Assembly (NCBI GenBank): GCA_030427335.1
Contig: JAUHWV010000006.1
Span: 1-37,301, forward strand
Direction of reading: 5' to 3'
Source of the DNA: Gammaproteobacteria bacterium
GTDB lineage: Bacteria; Pseudomonadota; Gammaproteobacteria; Pseudomonadales; Halieaceae
Length of the DNA stretch: 37,301 bases
Position 1 is the stretch's first letter. Each line of letters starts with the position of its first letter. Position numbers and translations under genes: made by a program. The notes beneath the pieces are model-generated. The model made no database searches, was not told the origin of the DNA, and was given only the letters and a program-made list of their open reading frames with translations. Below, piece after piece: positions 15,957 to 25,080 of the stretch.

Positions 15957-17090
15957 ATGGGACCATTAAATGGTTACACAGTGTTGGAGTTGGGTGGTAT
16001 CGGTCCCGCTCCCATGGGTGGGATGATTTTGGCTGATATGGGAGCCGAAGTTATTCGAATCGATCGCAAAGGATCTATGGATCCGCGCATCATGAAAGAC
16101 GTCAGCGCACGCGGCAAAAAGTCCATTGTGGTGAACCTCAAGAGCGAGGAAGGTGTCGAAACGTTTCTGCGGCTGGTTGAGAACGCCGATGTCGTGATAG
16201 ACCCATACCGGCCAGGCGTTTGCGAAAAACTGGGTATTGGCCCAGACGTGTGTTTGGCACGTAATCCTAAACTCGTTTTTGCGCGAATGACTGGCTGGGG
16301 CCAGGATGGTCCACTCGCTCAGGCTGCCGGCCACGACATTAATTATATTTCGCTGACAGGCGCACTTTTTGCCACGGGACGTCGCGGTGAGCGCCCCGTG
16401 CCTCCCTTAAATTTGGTTGGTGACATGGGTGGCGGTGGTATGCTTCTCGTTAACGGAGTGCTGGCTGCCCTGCTTGAAACCTCTCAGTCCGGCAAAGGGC
16501 AGGTTATTGATGTTGCAATGGTCGATGGTGCCGCGCAATTGATGTGGATGATGCATGGCTTTGAAGCGGTGGGCGCCTGGGATGCCTCACAGCGAGAAGC
16601 AAACATGCTCGACGGTGCGGCGCATTTTTACGATACCTATGAGTGTGGTTGCGGTGGATATGTCTCCATCGGCTCCATTGAGCCGCAGTTTTATGCGCTG
16701 TTGATGCAGCATGCCCAGCTGGATCCCGAGCTGTTCGCTGATCAGAACAATCAGGCTCGTTGGCCTGAATTAAAGGCAGCGCTCGCGGAAGTGATGAAAT
16801 CCAAAACGCGTGATGAGTGGTGCGTGATTATGGAAGGTACCGACGTTTGTTTCGCACCTGTGCTGTCGTTCAAAGAGGCACCACAGCATCCAGCCAATGT
16901 GGCTCGCGGTGTGTATCAAGAGGTGGATGGTTTTATGCAGCCCGCACCGGCGCCGCGCTTCTCTCGCACCCCATCGGAAGTGGCTCACGGAGCGCATGGT
17001 ATCGGTGAAGATACCGACGCGGTCCTCGCCGCAATGGGATTTGCGCTCGATGAGATCGAAACACTGAAGACCAATAACAGTATTGCTTAG
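15957..17090 (+). CDS. Alpha-methylacyl-CoA racemase (CaiB/BaiF family)
   Basis: This 377-residue family III CoA-transferase-fold protein fits the alpha-methylacyl-CoA racemase branch. The racemase pair His126 (AGHDINYI) and Asp156 (VGDMGGG) is present at exactly the residue numbers known for the mycobacterial enzyme MCR, with the conserved start LELGGIGPAPMGGMILADMGAEVI. It would interconvert (R)- and (S)-2-methylacyl-CoAs, needed before beta-oxidation of isoprenoid or steroid-type side chains. A CoA-transferase role is less likely given the racemase residues. It is followed 13 bp later by a crotonase gene, and together they form a transcription unit downstream of the acyl-CoA dehydrogenase. 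The repeat-rich ribosome site is listed separately. Confidence 0.87.
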   Translation: MGPLNGYTVLELGGIGPAPMGGMILADMGAEVIRIDRKGSMDPRIMKDVSARGKKSIVVNLKSEEGVETFLRLVENADVVIDPYRPGVCEKLGIGPDVCLARNPKLVFARMTGWGQDGPLAQAAGHDINYISLTGALFATGRRGERPVPPLNLVGDMGGGGMLLVNGVLAALLETSQSGKGQVIDVAMVDGAAQLMWMMHGFEAVGAWDASQREANMLDGAAHFYDTYECGCGGYVSIGSIEPQFYALLMQHAQLDPELFADQNNQARWPELKAALAEVMKSKTRDEWCVIMEGTDVCFAPVLSFKEAPQHPANVARGVYQEVDGFMQPAPAPRFSRTPSEVAHGAHGIGEDTDAVLAAMGFALDEIETLKTNNSIA

Positions 17091-17103
17091 CTGAGGAACA
17101 TGT

Positions 17104-17886
17104 ATGTCGGAATACACTGCAGTAACCATCGAGCGTCAAGATCAGATCGCCATCGTGCGAATGAATCGTCCTGATCAACTCAACGCTTTTAATGGCGAAT
17201 TGCGTCGCGACTTGCTCCGCGCCGTGCGTGAGGTAAATGACGATGAGTCAATTCGGGTTGTGATTCTTACCGGAGCGGGCCGTGCCTTCTGCGCGGGTGC
17301 TGATCTCTCGGAGCAGCAGCCAGCGGGCTTTCGGGTCGACGATCAGCTGAATAACGAATACAAACCCACCTTGCTCGCGATTACCGAGGCAGATAAGCCT
17401 TGGATTAGCGCGGTGAACGGTGCGGCGGCGGGTATAGGAAGCGCGTTTGCCATGGCCTGTGACCTCACTGTAATCGGCGAAAGCGCCTTTTTATATCAGG
17501 CTTTTACGGCGATTGGTCTTGTGCCTGACGGTGGCTCAACTTGGCTACTTGCTCGGGCGGTTGGTCGGAAAAAGGCCTATGAATTGATGATTGAGGGTAC
17601 TCGTATCAAGGGTGCTGAGGCGGTTTCGATGGGCCTCGCGAATCGTTGTGTCGCTGATGATCAGGTCCTGGCTAGCGCTGTTGAATGGGCGGAGCAGTTG
17701 GTATTGAAATCACCACTTTCGCTGAGTTGCACCAAAGAAGCCCTGGGCGCCGCGATGGAGTGTGATTTTGGGACGGCGATTTCTGTAGAAGCAGAGTTGC
17801 AGCGTACCTGCGTGGCCAGCGAGGACGCGAGAGAAGGCGCTATCGCTTTCTTTGAACGTCGCCAACCGGTTTGGAAAGGCCGTTAA
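17104..17886 (+). CDS. Enoyl-CoA hydratase/isomerase (crotonase), isomerase-type active site
   Basis: This 260-residue crotonase-fold protein has oxyanion-hole motifs GRAFCAGADLSE and NGAAAGIGSAFAMACD. The two hydratase glutamates (rat Glu144 and Glu164) are not conserved: the first position is Ala114 and the second a hydrophobic residue. Instead it carries Asp142 in LVPDGGSTWLLAR, the arrangement of PaaG-like isomerases. An enoyl-CoA isomerase or similar reaction is therefore more likely than simple hydration. It lies 13 bp after the racemase gene with GAGGAACAT before the ATG. The exact substrate is unknown. Confidence 0.88.
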   Translation: MSEYTAVTIERQDQIAIVRMNRPDQLNAFNGELRRDLLRAVREVNDDESIRVVILTGAGRAFCAGADLSEQQPAGFRVDDQLNNEYKPTLLAITEADKPWISAVNGAAAGIGSAFAMACDLTVIGESAFLYQAFTAIGLVPDGGSTWLLARAVGRKKAYELMIEGTRIKGAEAVSMGLANRCVADDQVLASAVEWAEQLVLKSPLSLSCTKEALGAAMECDFGTAISVEAELQRTCVASEDAREGAIAFFERRQPVWKGR

Positions 17887-18018
17887 CGCAATCTTCACAC
17901 TCTTGTTCAACTCAGATCGCGCTAATGGATGGTGCTAGGCGTCAGTCGATAGGCAAGACGGGGCTGGTGATGCATTCAGGCGCTACTGAGGTAACGGGGG
18001 TAATGCTGAGATAAACGT

Positions 18019-19557
18019 ATGAGGCAGAATAACGAAGATAAACAAAGACCCGAATTCTTGCAGCTTCGCGAACGTCTGAATGCAACGCTGGATTTGAGTC
18101 GCCCTCGTGCGGTGGAGAGCCGTCACAAGCGGGGGTACCGGACGGCCCGAGAAAACGTGCATGATCTGATCGATGCTGACTCATGGGTTGAGTGGGGTCA
18201 GTTGGCGATCGCTGCACAGCGGTCTCGACGCTCGATTGAGGACTTGAGAGAATCGACTGCCGCCGATGGTATCTTGACCGGCCTCGCCACGGTAAATGCC
18301 GCGCTAGTGGGTAAAGCTGCGGCGCAAACCGTCGTGATATGCAATGACTATACGGTCTTGGCTGGCACGCAGGGGTATTTTCATCATCACAAGCTTGATC
18401 GTGCGATTTTACAAGCCCGATCCCTGCGGCTTCCTGTTGTAATGTACACGGAAGGGGGCGGCGGGAGACCGGGTGACGAAGACGTCAAGACACAAATCGC
18501 AGGTCTCAATTATCCCTCATTTCGAGAATGGGCCGGGCTCGGCCGCATCGTTCCCAGAATAACCGTTAACCACGGCTACTGCTTTGCGGGTAATGCCGCT
18601 TTGTTTGGTTCCGGTGATATCCGTATTGCTACTCGAGCTTCCTGGATTGGTATGGCCGGTCCAGCTATGATCGAGGGCGGCGGTTTGGGTCGGTTTGAAC
18701 CGACTGATATCGGCCCTGCGGAGAGCCAGTATCGCAATGGCGTTGTCGATATCCTAGTCGAGGATGAGGCGCAGGCGACAGCGGTGGCGAGGCAGGTGCT
18801 CGGATATTTTCAGGGGCCTATCCCTGCGCGTGATCCCGAAAGCGAGATCGATTTGAGAACGGTGATACCAGAGGATCGACGTTGGGCGTATCCCGTAAGA
18901 AATATAATCGATGCCATCGTGGATGCAGACTCGTTTGTCGAAGTAGGGCGAGTGAGAGGCCGCAGTGTGGTAACGGGTTTCATTCGTATCAATGGTGTTC
19001 CAATGGGACTGATAGCGAACGACTGTCAGCAGCTGGGCGGTGCTATCGATGCAGACGCGGCCGATAAAGCCGCACGCTGGTATCGTTTATGCGAACGTTT
19101 CAAACTGCCGCTACTTTCACTCACGGATACCCCCGGATTTATGGTTGGGCCAGATAGCGAAGCCCAAGCTGCGGTAACCCGTATGTCCGGAATGTTTGAG
19201 GCGGGTGCGGCGTTTGGACAACCGCTTATCGCTATTTTTTTGCGCAAGGGTTACGGCTTGGGTGCTATGGCAATGACAGGCGGGAGCTTCGCTGCACCGA
19301 CTTATAGCGCCTCCTGGCCTACCGGAGAATTTGGTGGTATGGGGCTGGAGGGGGCCGTTAAGCTGGGTTATCGCAAAGAGCTCGATGCCATAACGGATCC
19401 GAGCGAGAAGCAGATGCGCTTTGAGGCCTTGGTGGCGCAACTTTACGAAATTGGTAAGGCGACTGAAGCAGCCGCTCACTTGGAAATTGATGCTGTGATC
19501 GATCCACGTGAGACGCGCACCGTGATAACCCAGGTTTTGAGCGCACACGGACTTTAG
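18019..19557 (+). CDS. Acyl-CoA carboxylase carboxyltransferase subunit
   Basis: This 512-residue protein has two tandem crotonase-like carboxyltransferase lobes, as in propionyl-CoA, methylcrotonyl-CoA and acetyl-CoA carboxylase beta subunits. N-lobe motifs include TEGGGGRPGDE and GYCFAGNAALFGS; C-lobe motifs include SLTDTPGFMVGPDSE and FLRKGYGLGAMAMTGG. In known enzymes the beta subunit passes carboxyl from biotin to an acyl-CoA, with a separate biotin carboxylase/carrier subunit. No such partner is in the window, so the partner is elsewhere or the protein acts differently, for example as a decarboxylase component. The ribosome site is weak (GAGATAAACGT). It closes the run of acyl-CoA genes. 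Confidence 0.85.
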   Translation: MRQNNEDKQRPEFLQLRERLNATLDLSRPRAVESRHKRGYRTARENVHDLIDADSWVEWGQLAIAAQRSRRSIEDLRESTAADGILTGLATVNAALVGKAAAQTVVICNDYTVLAGTQGYFHHHKLDRAILQARSLRLPVVMYTEGGGGRPGDEDVKTQIAGLNYPSFREWAGLGRIVPRITVNHGYCFAGNAALFGSGDIRIATRASWIGMAGPAMIEGGGLGRFEPTDIGPAESQYRNGVVDILVEDEAQATAVARQVLGYFQGPIPARDPESEIDLRTVIPEDRRWAYPVRNIIDAIVDADSFVEVGRVRGRSVVTGFIRINGVPMGLIANDCQQLGGAIDADAADKAARWYRLCERFKLPLLSLTDTPGFMVGPDSEAQAAVTRMSGMFEAGAAFGQPLIAIFLRKGYGLGAMAMTGGSFAAPTYSASWPTGEFGGMGLEGAVKLGYRKELDAITDPSEKQMRFEALVAQLYEIGKATEAAAHLEIDAVIDPRETRTVITQVLSAHGL

Positions 19558-19606
19558 ATTTATTGGTTCATCATTTTTAGAATAATAAGGGGGGTAGTTA
19601 ACCAAT

Positions 19607-21406
19607 ATGAGCGTTAAACTGTTTTTGTCAGCCATGAGCGTGGCTGTATTGTCGGCTTCGGCTTCGGCTTCGACATCCTCGATCCAAGCCAAGCGTTTAT
19701 TGTGGGGTGATACTCACCTGCATACCTCCTATTCCTTTGATGCGTATACCAATGGCAACCGTTCGGCGGATCCTGCCACGGCCTATCGCTATGCAATGGG
19801 GGAGCCTGTGATTCACCCATTTCATCGGGCGCGTGTTCAGATTGAGACGCCACTCGACTTTCTGGTTGTAAGCGATCACGCGGAGTTCATGGGTGTAATA
19901 AAACACCTTTATGAGGAAGGCTCTGCCGGTGAAGAACTTTCTTTTAAGGGCTGGCTTGGGGCGGAGATTACGGCTTGGCTGCTGCGCCGCTCGGTTAAAA
20001 ACGATACCAGTCTTGAATTTTTTGGTGCGCTCTTGCCGGAGCATGGAGACGCAGGAGAAGTCGCTGCAGCGATGGCGGGGACAGGCTACGATAACGGCAG
20101 CCTAATGCCGGATATGCCGACGGTGCGTGTAAGCGCCTGGCAGGATATCGGGCAGATTGCGGATCGTTACAATAAGCCAGGGGAGTTTAGTGCTCTGATC
20201 GGATGGGAATGGAGCGGGACGCCAGGTGGTGCGAATCTTCATCGTATAGTTGTATCTGATGCCAGTGCCGAGCAGGCTGCCAGAATCTTTCCTTTTTCGT
20301 TCACCGATTCCCCGTTTCCTGAAGATTTGTGGGCCTTCCTAGACGAAGCGGAAGGCACGACCGGAGCGCGCTTTGTTGCGATACCGCATAACTCGAATCT
20401 CTCAAAGGGTTGGATGTTTGACACAAAAAGCTTACGTGGTAAGCCCATTGACGAGGAGTATGCAACGATCCGTGCACGTTGGGAACCCATTGCCGAAATC
20501 ACACAGATTAAAGGTGACTCAGAAACTCATCCGGATCTTAGCCCCGAGGACCCTTACGCCGACTTCGAGTTGTACCCATACTATCTGGCCAAAGGGGGTT
20601 CCGAGCCCTATGTTGCATCACCTGGCGATTACCTTCGAAGTGCACTCAAAAGAGGCCTGGAGATCGAAAATGAAATTGGTGTGAACCCTTATCAGTTGGG
20701 CTTTATTGGATCGACGGATTCGCACAGCGGACTGTCATCGGCTGAGGAAGATAATTTCCACGGCAAAATGGCCTTGGATTCCATTCCCGAGCGCAAGGCG
20801 GCCCGTTGGGCTGGTGATGATGGCCCCAATGGTTGGACGATGTCGGCAGCTGGGCTTGCAGCCGTGTGGGCCGAGGATAATACCCGCGAAGCGATTCTGG
20901 ATGCCATCAAGCGCCGGGAAGTTTACGCGACAACCGGCCCGCGAATCGCGTTGCAAACCTATATCGTGGACTCCGCAGAGGGACTCGCGCTTGATACGCT
21001 TGATGCCACTGAGAAACTGGATCTTTCTGCGCCAATGGGAAGCCGCGTTTCAGTAGATCGTGACGCGGTTCATCTGGTGATTATGGCAGCGCAGGATCCG
21101 CTCGGGGCACCATTGGAACGTGTGCATGTCGTAAAGGGTTGGCTCGATGCCAACGGCGAGAGCCATGAACAGGTCTACACCGTGGCAAGTTCCGAAGGGC
21201 AATCGAGTTTTAACCTTGTTTGGAGCGACCCTGAGTTCGATCCCTCCGTTAATGCGTTTTACTACGTGCGTGTGATTCAGGTTCCCACCCCGAGGCACTC
21301 GGATCTGGATGCCCGAGCGCTCGAGGTGAACGATACGGGATACTCCAAAACGATCCAGGAGCGAGCGTACTCCTCTCCGATTTGGCTCACCGTCTCGCCT
21401 CAGTGA
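19607..21406 (+). CDS. Secreted DUF3604 domain protein (PHP-like)
   Basis: This 599-residue protein has a signal peptide at about residues 1-22 (basic Lys4, hydrophobic core, Ala/Ser-rich end) and then a DUF3604 domain filling the rest. Metal-ligand motifs like those of PHP phosphoesterases are visible: WGDTHLHTSYSFDA near the N-terminus, FLVVSDHAEFMG, and GSTDSHSGLSSAEED in the middle. A metal-dependent hydrolase outside the cytoplasm is likely, but no substrate is established for the family. AAGGGGGG precedes the ATG. A triple GGCTTC repeat lies within the signal-peptide coding region. Its 3' end overlaps rapA by 7 bp on the opposite strand. Confidence 0.85.
   Translation: MSVKLFLSAMSVAVLSASASASTSSIQAKRLLWGDTHLHTSYSFDAYTNGNRSADPATAYRYAMGEPVIHPFHRARVQIETPLDFLVVSDHAEFMGVIKHLYEEGSAGEELSFKGWLGAEITAWLLRRSVKNDTSLEFFGALLPEHGDAGEVAAAMAGTGYDNGSLMPDMPTVRVSAWQDIGQIADRYNKPGEFSALIGWEWSGTPGGANLHRIVVSDASAEQAARIFPFSFTDSPFPEDLWAFLDEAEGTTGARFVAIPHNSNLSKGWMFDTKSLRGKPIDEEYATIRARWEPIAEITQIKGDSETHPDLSPEDPYADFELYPYYLAKGGSEPYVASPGDYLRSALKRGLEIENEIGVNPYQLGFIGSTDSHSGLSSAEEDNFHGKMALDSIPERKAARWAGDDGPNGWTMSAAGLAAVWAEDNTREAILDAIKRREVYATTGPRIALQTYIVDSAEGLALDTLDATEKLDLSAPMGSRVSVDRDAVHLVIMAAQDPLGAPLERVHVVKGWLDANGESHEQVYTVASSEGQSSFNLVWSDPEFDPSVNAFYYVRVIQVPTPRHSDLDARALEVNDTGYSKTIQERAYSSPIWLTVSPQ
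19654..19671 (+). repeat. Triple in-frame hexamer repeat in signal peptide
   Basis: GGCTTC is repeated three times (19654-19659, 19660-19665, 19666-19671), encoding an alternating Ser/Ala run near the signal-peptide cleavage region of the DUF3604 protein. A change of one unit would add or remove two residues without shifting the frame. Confidence 0.6.
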
Positions 21407-24141
21407 TGCGTTAGGATGAGACGCAGGGCAAACAGTTCCGTAGTCGCTTGGCTGAGGGCTTTTAGGCCCTCCTGCTTTGCCCGAGTCAGTCGGCTGGTTT
21501 CCATCGGATCGCGGCGGCCGGTCTTTTGCTCTAGGGTTTGATGGCGCTGTAGTTCGCCGTTGAGTGCCGATTCATAGGCTGCTAAGGCGTGTTTCTTTAT
21601 GCCATCGGCTCGTGTTTCCGCCTGTCTTTCAGCGGCCGCAATCATTTGCTCAAGCGGTTTTCGGATTTGTTTGAGCAAGGTCGGTACCGCTTTGGCCGGT
21701 ATGGATTCAAGCGTTTTATTCAGTGCTTGAAAGGGTAATGCCTCAGCAAGATCTCGCCCCTCTACGTTAATTAATGACCGTATGGGTGTGCGCGGCAGAT
21801 ATTTCGGAAGATCCAGCTCTGCAGGCCCTGTAGCGCGAACGAGCGAGATAGCCTCAAGGAGCATTGTGCCTTGTGGGACACTCTTCAATTTCAACTTGGC
21901 GATCGTCGCGGCACCGACTGGCTGTTGATCAAAAAGCTCGATAGTCTCCCTGATCAAGGGATGCTCCCACGTTAGAAAGGCCCAGTCTTCGCGACTGGCG
22001 GCGATCTCCCTATTTAGTGTGCCGGTGAGCGAGTCGTCATCAAAGAAAGGCAGCAGTCCCTCATGTGTTTGCTCATTGGTTCGAATGATCACGGTGTGGT
22101 CGGAGTGTGGTTCAATATCGAGTGAAAACGCCTCGGCGGCCGATTCTATCCAGTCCAGCAAGTTCGAATCTCGGTCTAGGGATTGAATCGAATCGATCAG
22201 AGTCTGCGCCATTGGCTTATTTAACGAGTGACGCTCCAACAATCTATTTCGACCCTTGGCGAGTTGAGCTTTCATTGTCTCTGCCTGAACCGAGACGAGA
22301 GAAAGGGTGTCGGGGTAGGCCGCTGGATCTAAACAATAGTCTTTGAGTTGCGGCTCATTGCGATCAAACAGCGTTTGGCCTCCTGCACAGTGCTCAGTGA
22401 AAATTTCCAGACCTTGTGCGTACCACGAAAACAAGGCCTCTTGAGCGGAATGGGCGTGATAGGGGACGTGGATGTGAATTACTGATTTTTGACCAATTCG
22501 ATCCAAGCGGCCAATGCGCTGTTCAAGCAGATCAGGCGACCAGGGCAAATCAAACAACACAAGATGCTGAGAGAACTGAAAGTTGCGCCCCTCACTGCCA
22601 ATCTCAGAACATACCAGGACCTGAGCTCCATTATCGGTTTCCTGGAAATAAGCTGCGGCTCGATCTCGTTCGATCAAGCTTAAGCCCTCGTAGAATGCAG
22701 CCGATCGAATACCCTCGCGTAAATGCAGATGCGATTCAAGGTCTGTAGCAACCTGAGCTGAGCCACAGATGACGAGGACTTTTCTCGATCGATCAGCGCG
22801 CAAGAAATCGGTTAGCCACCGCACTTTGGGCTCGCTTTGAATCCAATTGTCTGATGCTTCTTTCCGCTCGGGGTACAGTTGCTCTTCTAATGTGGCACCC
22901 GCGGGGATTTCCGAAGATAAGGGGTAGGGATGAAGATGTCTTTGGGGAAGTCCGCTTATCGACGCCCGCGAATTTCGAAATAGGCTTCTTCCAGTTCCAT
23001 AATAATCCAGTAATGCGTCGATTTGGGCGTCGGGGTTGGCGCCATGCGGTATTTGATAGTTGGGGTGTTCAATCGTTTCGCCCGCTTCAATTTGTCTGAT
23101 GAGCATATCAAGTTCTGAAAATTGCGCTTCTTCGGCTTGATAGTCGGCAAAATCGACAAAACGATCCGGATCGATTAAACGCATTCGTTTAAAGTGCGCC
23201 TCCTGACCTAGCTGCTCTGGCGTCGCGGTTAAAAGCAGGAGTCCGCGACTTTGGCTCGCTAGCGTTTCCACGAAACCATAGGTGTCTGTTTCGGATTCGT
23301 TCAGATGATGGGCCTCGTCAATTACCACTAAATCCCAGTTAGCCTGCAGTGCTTTATCGAAGCTGCCAGATGCATTCCTCATCAGCTCGAGAGAGCAGAG
23401 ATTGAGCTGCCCATCTTCAAATGGATTTTCGTGAGTATCGAGGCGTTCGGCATTCAGAAATTCAAAATTCAAATTGAATTTTCGACGCATCTCAACGAGC
23501 CATTGAGCCATAAGCGGCTCCGGGCAAAGAACCAACACGCGGTGGGCTCGGTGGGTGAGCAGTTGGTGATGTATCACGAGCCCGGCTTCGATTGTCTTAC
23601 CCAATCCTACCTCGTCGGCTAGCATGACTCTTGGTTGATTACGATTCCCGATGGAGTGCGCGAGGTAAATCTGGTGGGGCAGGAGTAGCGTGCGGGGAGC
23701 TATCAGTCCTCTGACTGGGCTGGCGTCGAGCATTTGAGCGTGATTTGCCGCCGCTACCCGAGCCTGATACAGAACAGCAGAGTCGAGTTGGGCGTTCAGT
23801 AGTCGCTGCTCCGGCTGATTTAGCGCAACTTCTGGCGCGAGCTGGAGCTCGCTTATGTCCATATGTTGATTTGTTGCCGTGCGAATGGCGTAGTGTGCAA
23901 TGCCCGCTCTCAGCGCAATCGAGAGCACCTCAGCTTCAGTTCCGTCGGCGAGTTTGATGTCATCACCCGTTCGATAAATGAGTCGGGTCAGAGGTGCATT
24001 GTCACTGGCGTAGGTTCGATCTTCCGCGACAGCAGGAAAAGTCACGGAGACTCGTCGAGGTTCGACGTCTACGATGACGCCGAGTCCGAGATGGGGGTCA
24101 AGCTGGCTCAAATAACGCTGACCTATTACATAGTCATTCAC
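21400..24141 (-). CDS. rapA: RNA polymerase-associated SWI2/SNF2 ATPase RapA (HepA)
   Basis: This protein is about 913 residues, slightly shorter than E. coli RapA (968). The N-terminal Tudor-like region (YVIGQRYLSQLDPHLGLG) is clear. Walker A has Lys182 (LADEVGLGKTIEAG) and the DEAH box is residues 275-278 (VVIDEAHHLN). Helicase motif VI (LLEQRIGRLDRIGQ) completes the Snf2 core. RapA helps recycle RNA polymerase after transcription. I choose the GTG at 24141, which overlaps the stop of the TatD gene as GTGA and aligns with the usual MxxYxxGQRW start; a TTG six codons upstream is possible. It overlaps the convergent DUF3604 gene by 7 bp. Confidence 0.93.
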   Translation of the reverse strand: MNDYVIGQRYLSQLDPHLGLGVIVDVEPRRVSVTFPAVAEDRTYASDNAPLTRLIYRTGDDIKLADGTEAEVLSIALRAGIAHYAIRTATNQHMDISELQLAPEVALNQPEQRLLNAQLDSAVLYQARVAAANHAQMLDASPVRGLIAPRTLLLPHQIYLAHSIGNRNQPRVMLADEVGLGKTIEAGLVIHHQLLTHRAHRVLVLCPEPLMAQWLVEMRRKFNLNFEFLNAERLDTHENPFEDGQLNLCSLELMRNASGSFDKALQANWDLVVIDEAHHLNESETDTYGFVETLASQSRGLLLLTATPEQLGQEAHFKRMRLIDPDRFVDFADYQAEEAQFSELDMLIRQIEAGETIEHPNYQIPHGANPDAQIDALLDYYGTGRSLFRNSRASISGLPQRHLHPYPLSSEIPAGATLEEQLYPERKEASDNWIQSEPKVRWLTDFLRADRSRKVLVICGSAQVATDLESHLHLREGIRSAAFYEGLSLIERDRAAAYFQETDNGAQVLVCSEIGSEGRNFQFSQHLVLFDLPWSPDLLEQRIGRLDRIGQKSVIHIHVPYHAHSAQEALFSWYAQGLEIFTEHCAGGQTLFDRNEPQLKDYCLDPAAYPDTLSLVSVQAETMKAQLAKGRNRLLERHSLNKPMAQTLIDSIQSLDRDSNLLDWIESAAEAFSLDIEPHSDHTVIIRTNEQTHEGLLPFFDDDSLTGTLNREIAASREDWAFLTWEHPLIRETIELFDQQPVGAATIAKLKLKSVPQGTMLLEAISLVRATGPAELDLPKYLPRTPIRSLINVEGRDLAEALPFQALNKTLESIPAKAVPTLLKQIRKPLEQMIAAAERQAETRADGIKKHALAAYESALNGELQRHQTLEQKTGRRDPMETSRLTRAKQEGLKALSQATTELFALRLILTHH

Positions 24142-24965
24142 GAGGTTTGTTGGTTCCAAAATAGATTTAGGCTGTTGTAATACACCGCCTCGTTGCAGAC
24201 TTCAACATCAAGCTCTTTAACCTGGGCCACGGTGTTTGCGACCAGTCCCAAAAAATGGGGTGCGTTTGGTTTGCCGCGAAATGGGACCGGGGTTAAGTAG
24301 GGCGCGTCCGTTTCATATAAGACGCGATCCAATGGTGTGAGTTGAAGTGCTGCACGAACATTAGCGGCGTTTTTAAAAGTGCAAATACCGTTAAAACCGA
24401 GGTGAAAGCCCAGATCCAAACAGTGTTCGGCCAGTTTCAGCCCAGAAGTAAAACTGTGAATGACTCCCTTGTTCTTCAGATCTGGCGCATACTCAGATAA
24501 GATAGCCGCGGTATCTTCATCGGCTTCCCGTGCGTGAACGACGATCGGGAGGTTCAGATCGACGGCAATCGTGAGCTGGGCCTCGAAGGCTTTAATCTGC
24601 GCGGTACGGTCACTGTGATCGTAGTGGTAATCTAACCCGATCTCCCCAATCGCGAGGACTTTTGACTGCGAGGCATTGGCTCGAATCGAGGCATCAATCT
24701 CGTCGTTATAATGCACCGCTTCGTGCGGGTGGATTCCCTGCGTGGCCCAGACCGGCGCATGCTGAGATGCAATATCGAGTACAGTTTGCAAATTATCGGG
24801 CGATACGGCGATCGTAATAATCCGTTCAATGCCCACTCGTTCGGCCAAACTCAGCGCGTTAACTAGATCGTCTGCATCCAGGTAATCAAGATGGCAGTGT
24901 GTTTCGATCAGTGGCTGGGTAAAGGCAGGGAGTTGCTCTACGATGTCTGCGTCGAAAATTCTCAC
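24138..24965 (-). CDS. TatD-family metal-dependent hydrolase (DNase)
   Basis: This protein of about 275 residues is a TatD-family amidohydrolase-fold enzyme. The metal and catalytic motifs are present: ETHCHLDYLD near the N-terminus, GEIGLDYHYD in the middle, LPIVVHAREADEDT, and ETDAPYLTP near the C-terminus. Known members are metal-dependent DNases or exonucleases with roles in DNA repair or turnover. I start at GTG 24965, preceded by GTGGGG; a GTG four codons upstream lacks a ribosome site. The stop overlaps the GTG of rapA, so the two genes are coupled. The TatD/YcfH/YjjV subfamily is not resolved. Confidence 0.88.
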   Translation of the reverse strand: MRIFDADIVEQLPAFTQPLIETHCHLDYLDADDLVNALSLAERVGIERIITIAVSPDNLQTVLDIASQHAPVWATQGIHPHEAVHYNDEIDASIRANASQSKVLAIGEIGLDYHYDHSDRTAQIKAFEAQLTIAVDLNLPIVVHAREADEDTAAILSEYAPDLKNKGVIHSFTSGLKLAEHCLDLGFHLGFNGICTFKNAANVRAALQLTPLDRVLYETDAPYLTPVPFRGKPNAPHFLGLVANTVAQVKELDVEVCNEAVYYNSLNLFWNQQTS

Positions 24966-25011
24966 GAAAGACCCCACGTTCTGTAGCGGCGCGCATTGTC
25001 TCGTCTTATCG

Positions 25012-25049
25012 AATAAATTTAAAGGCTAAGGGGGAAATAAACCCTTGCC
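25012..25049 (-). terminator. Intrinsic terminator after the cold-shock genes
   Basis: Read on the minus strand, GGCAAGGG pairs with CCCTTAGCC (one bulged base, about nine-base loop; 25024-25049). It is followed by a T-rich stretch, TTTAAATTTATT. It lies about 32 bp after the stop of the membrane cold-shock gene and before the TatD gene, so it should end the cold-shock transcript. Confidence 0.7.
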
Positions 25050-25080
25050 TGTGAACCCTACTGAATCTCGTCTGCGTGGG

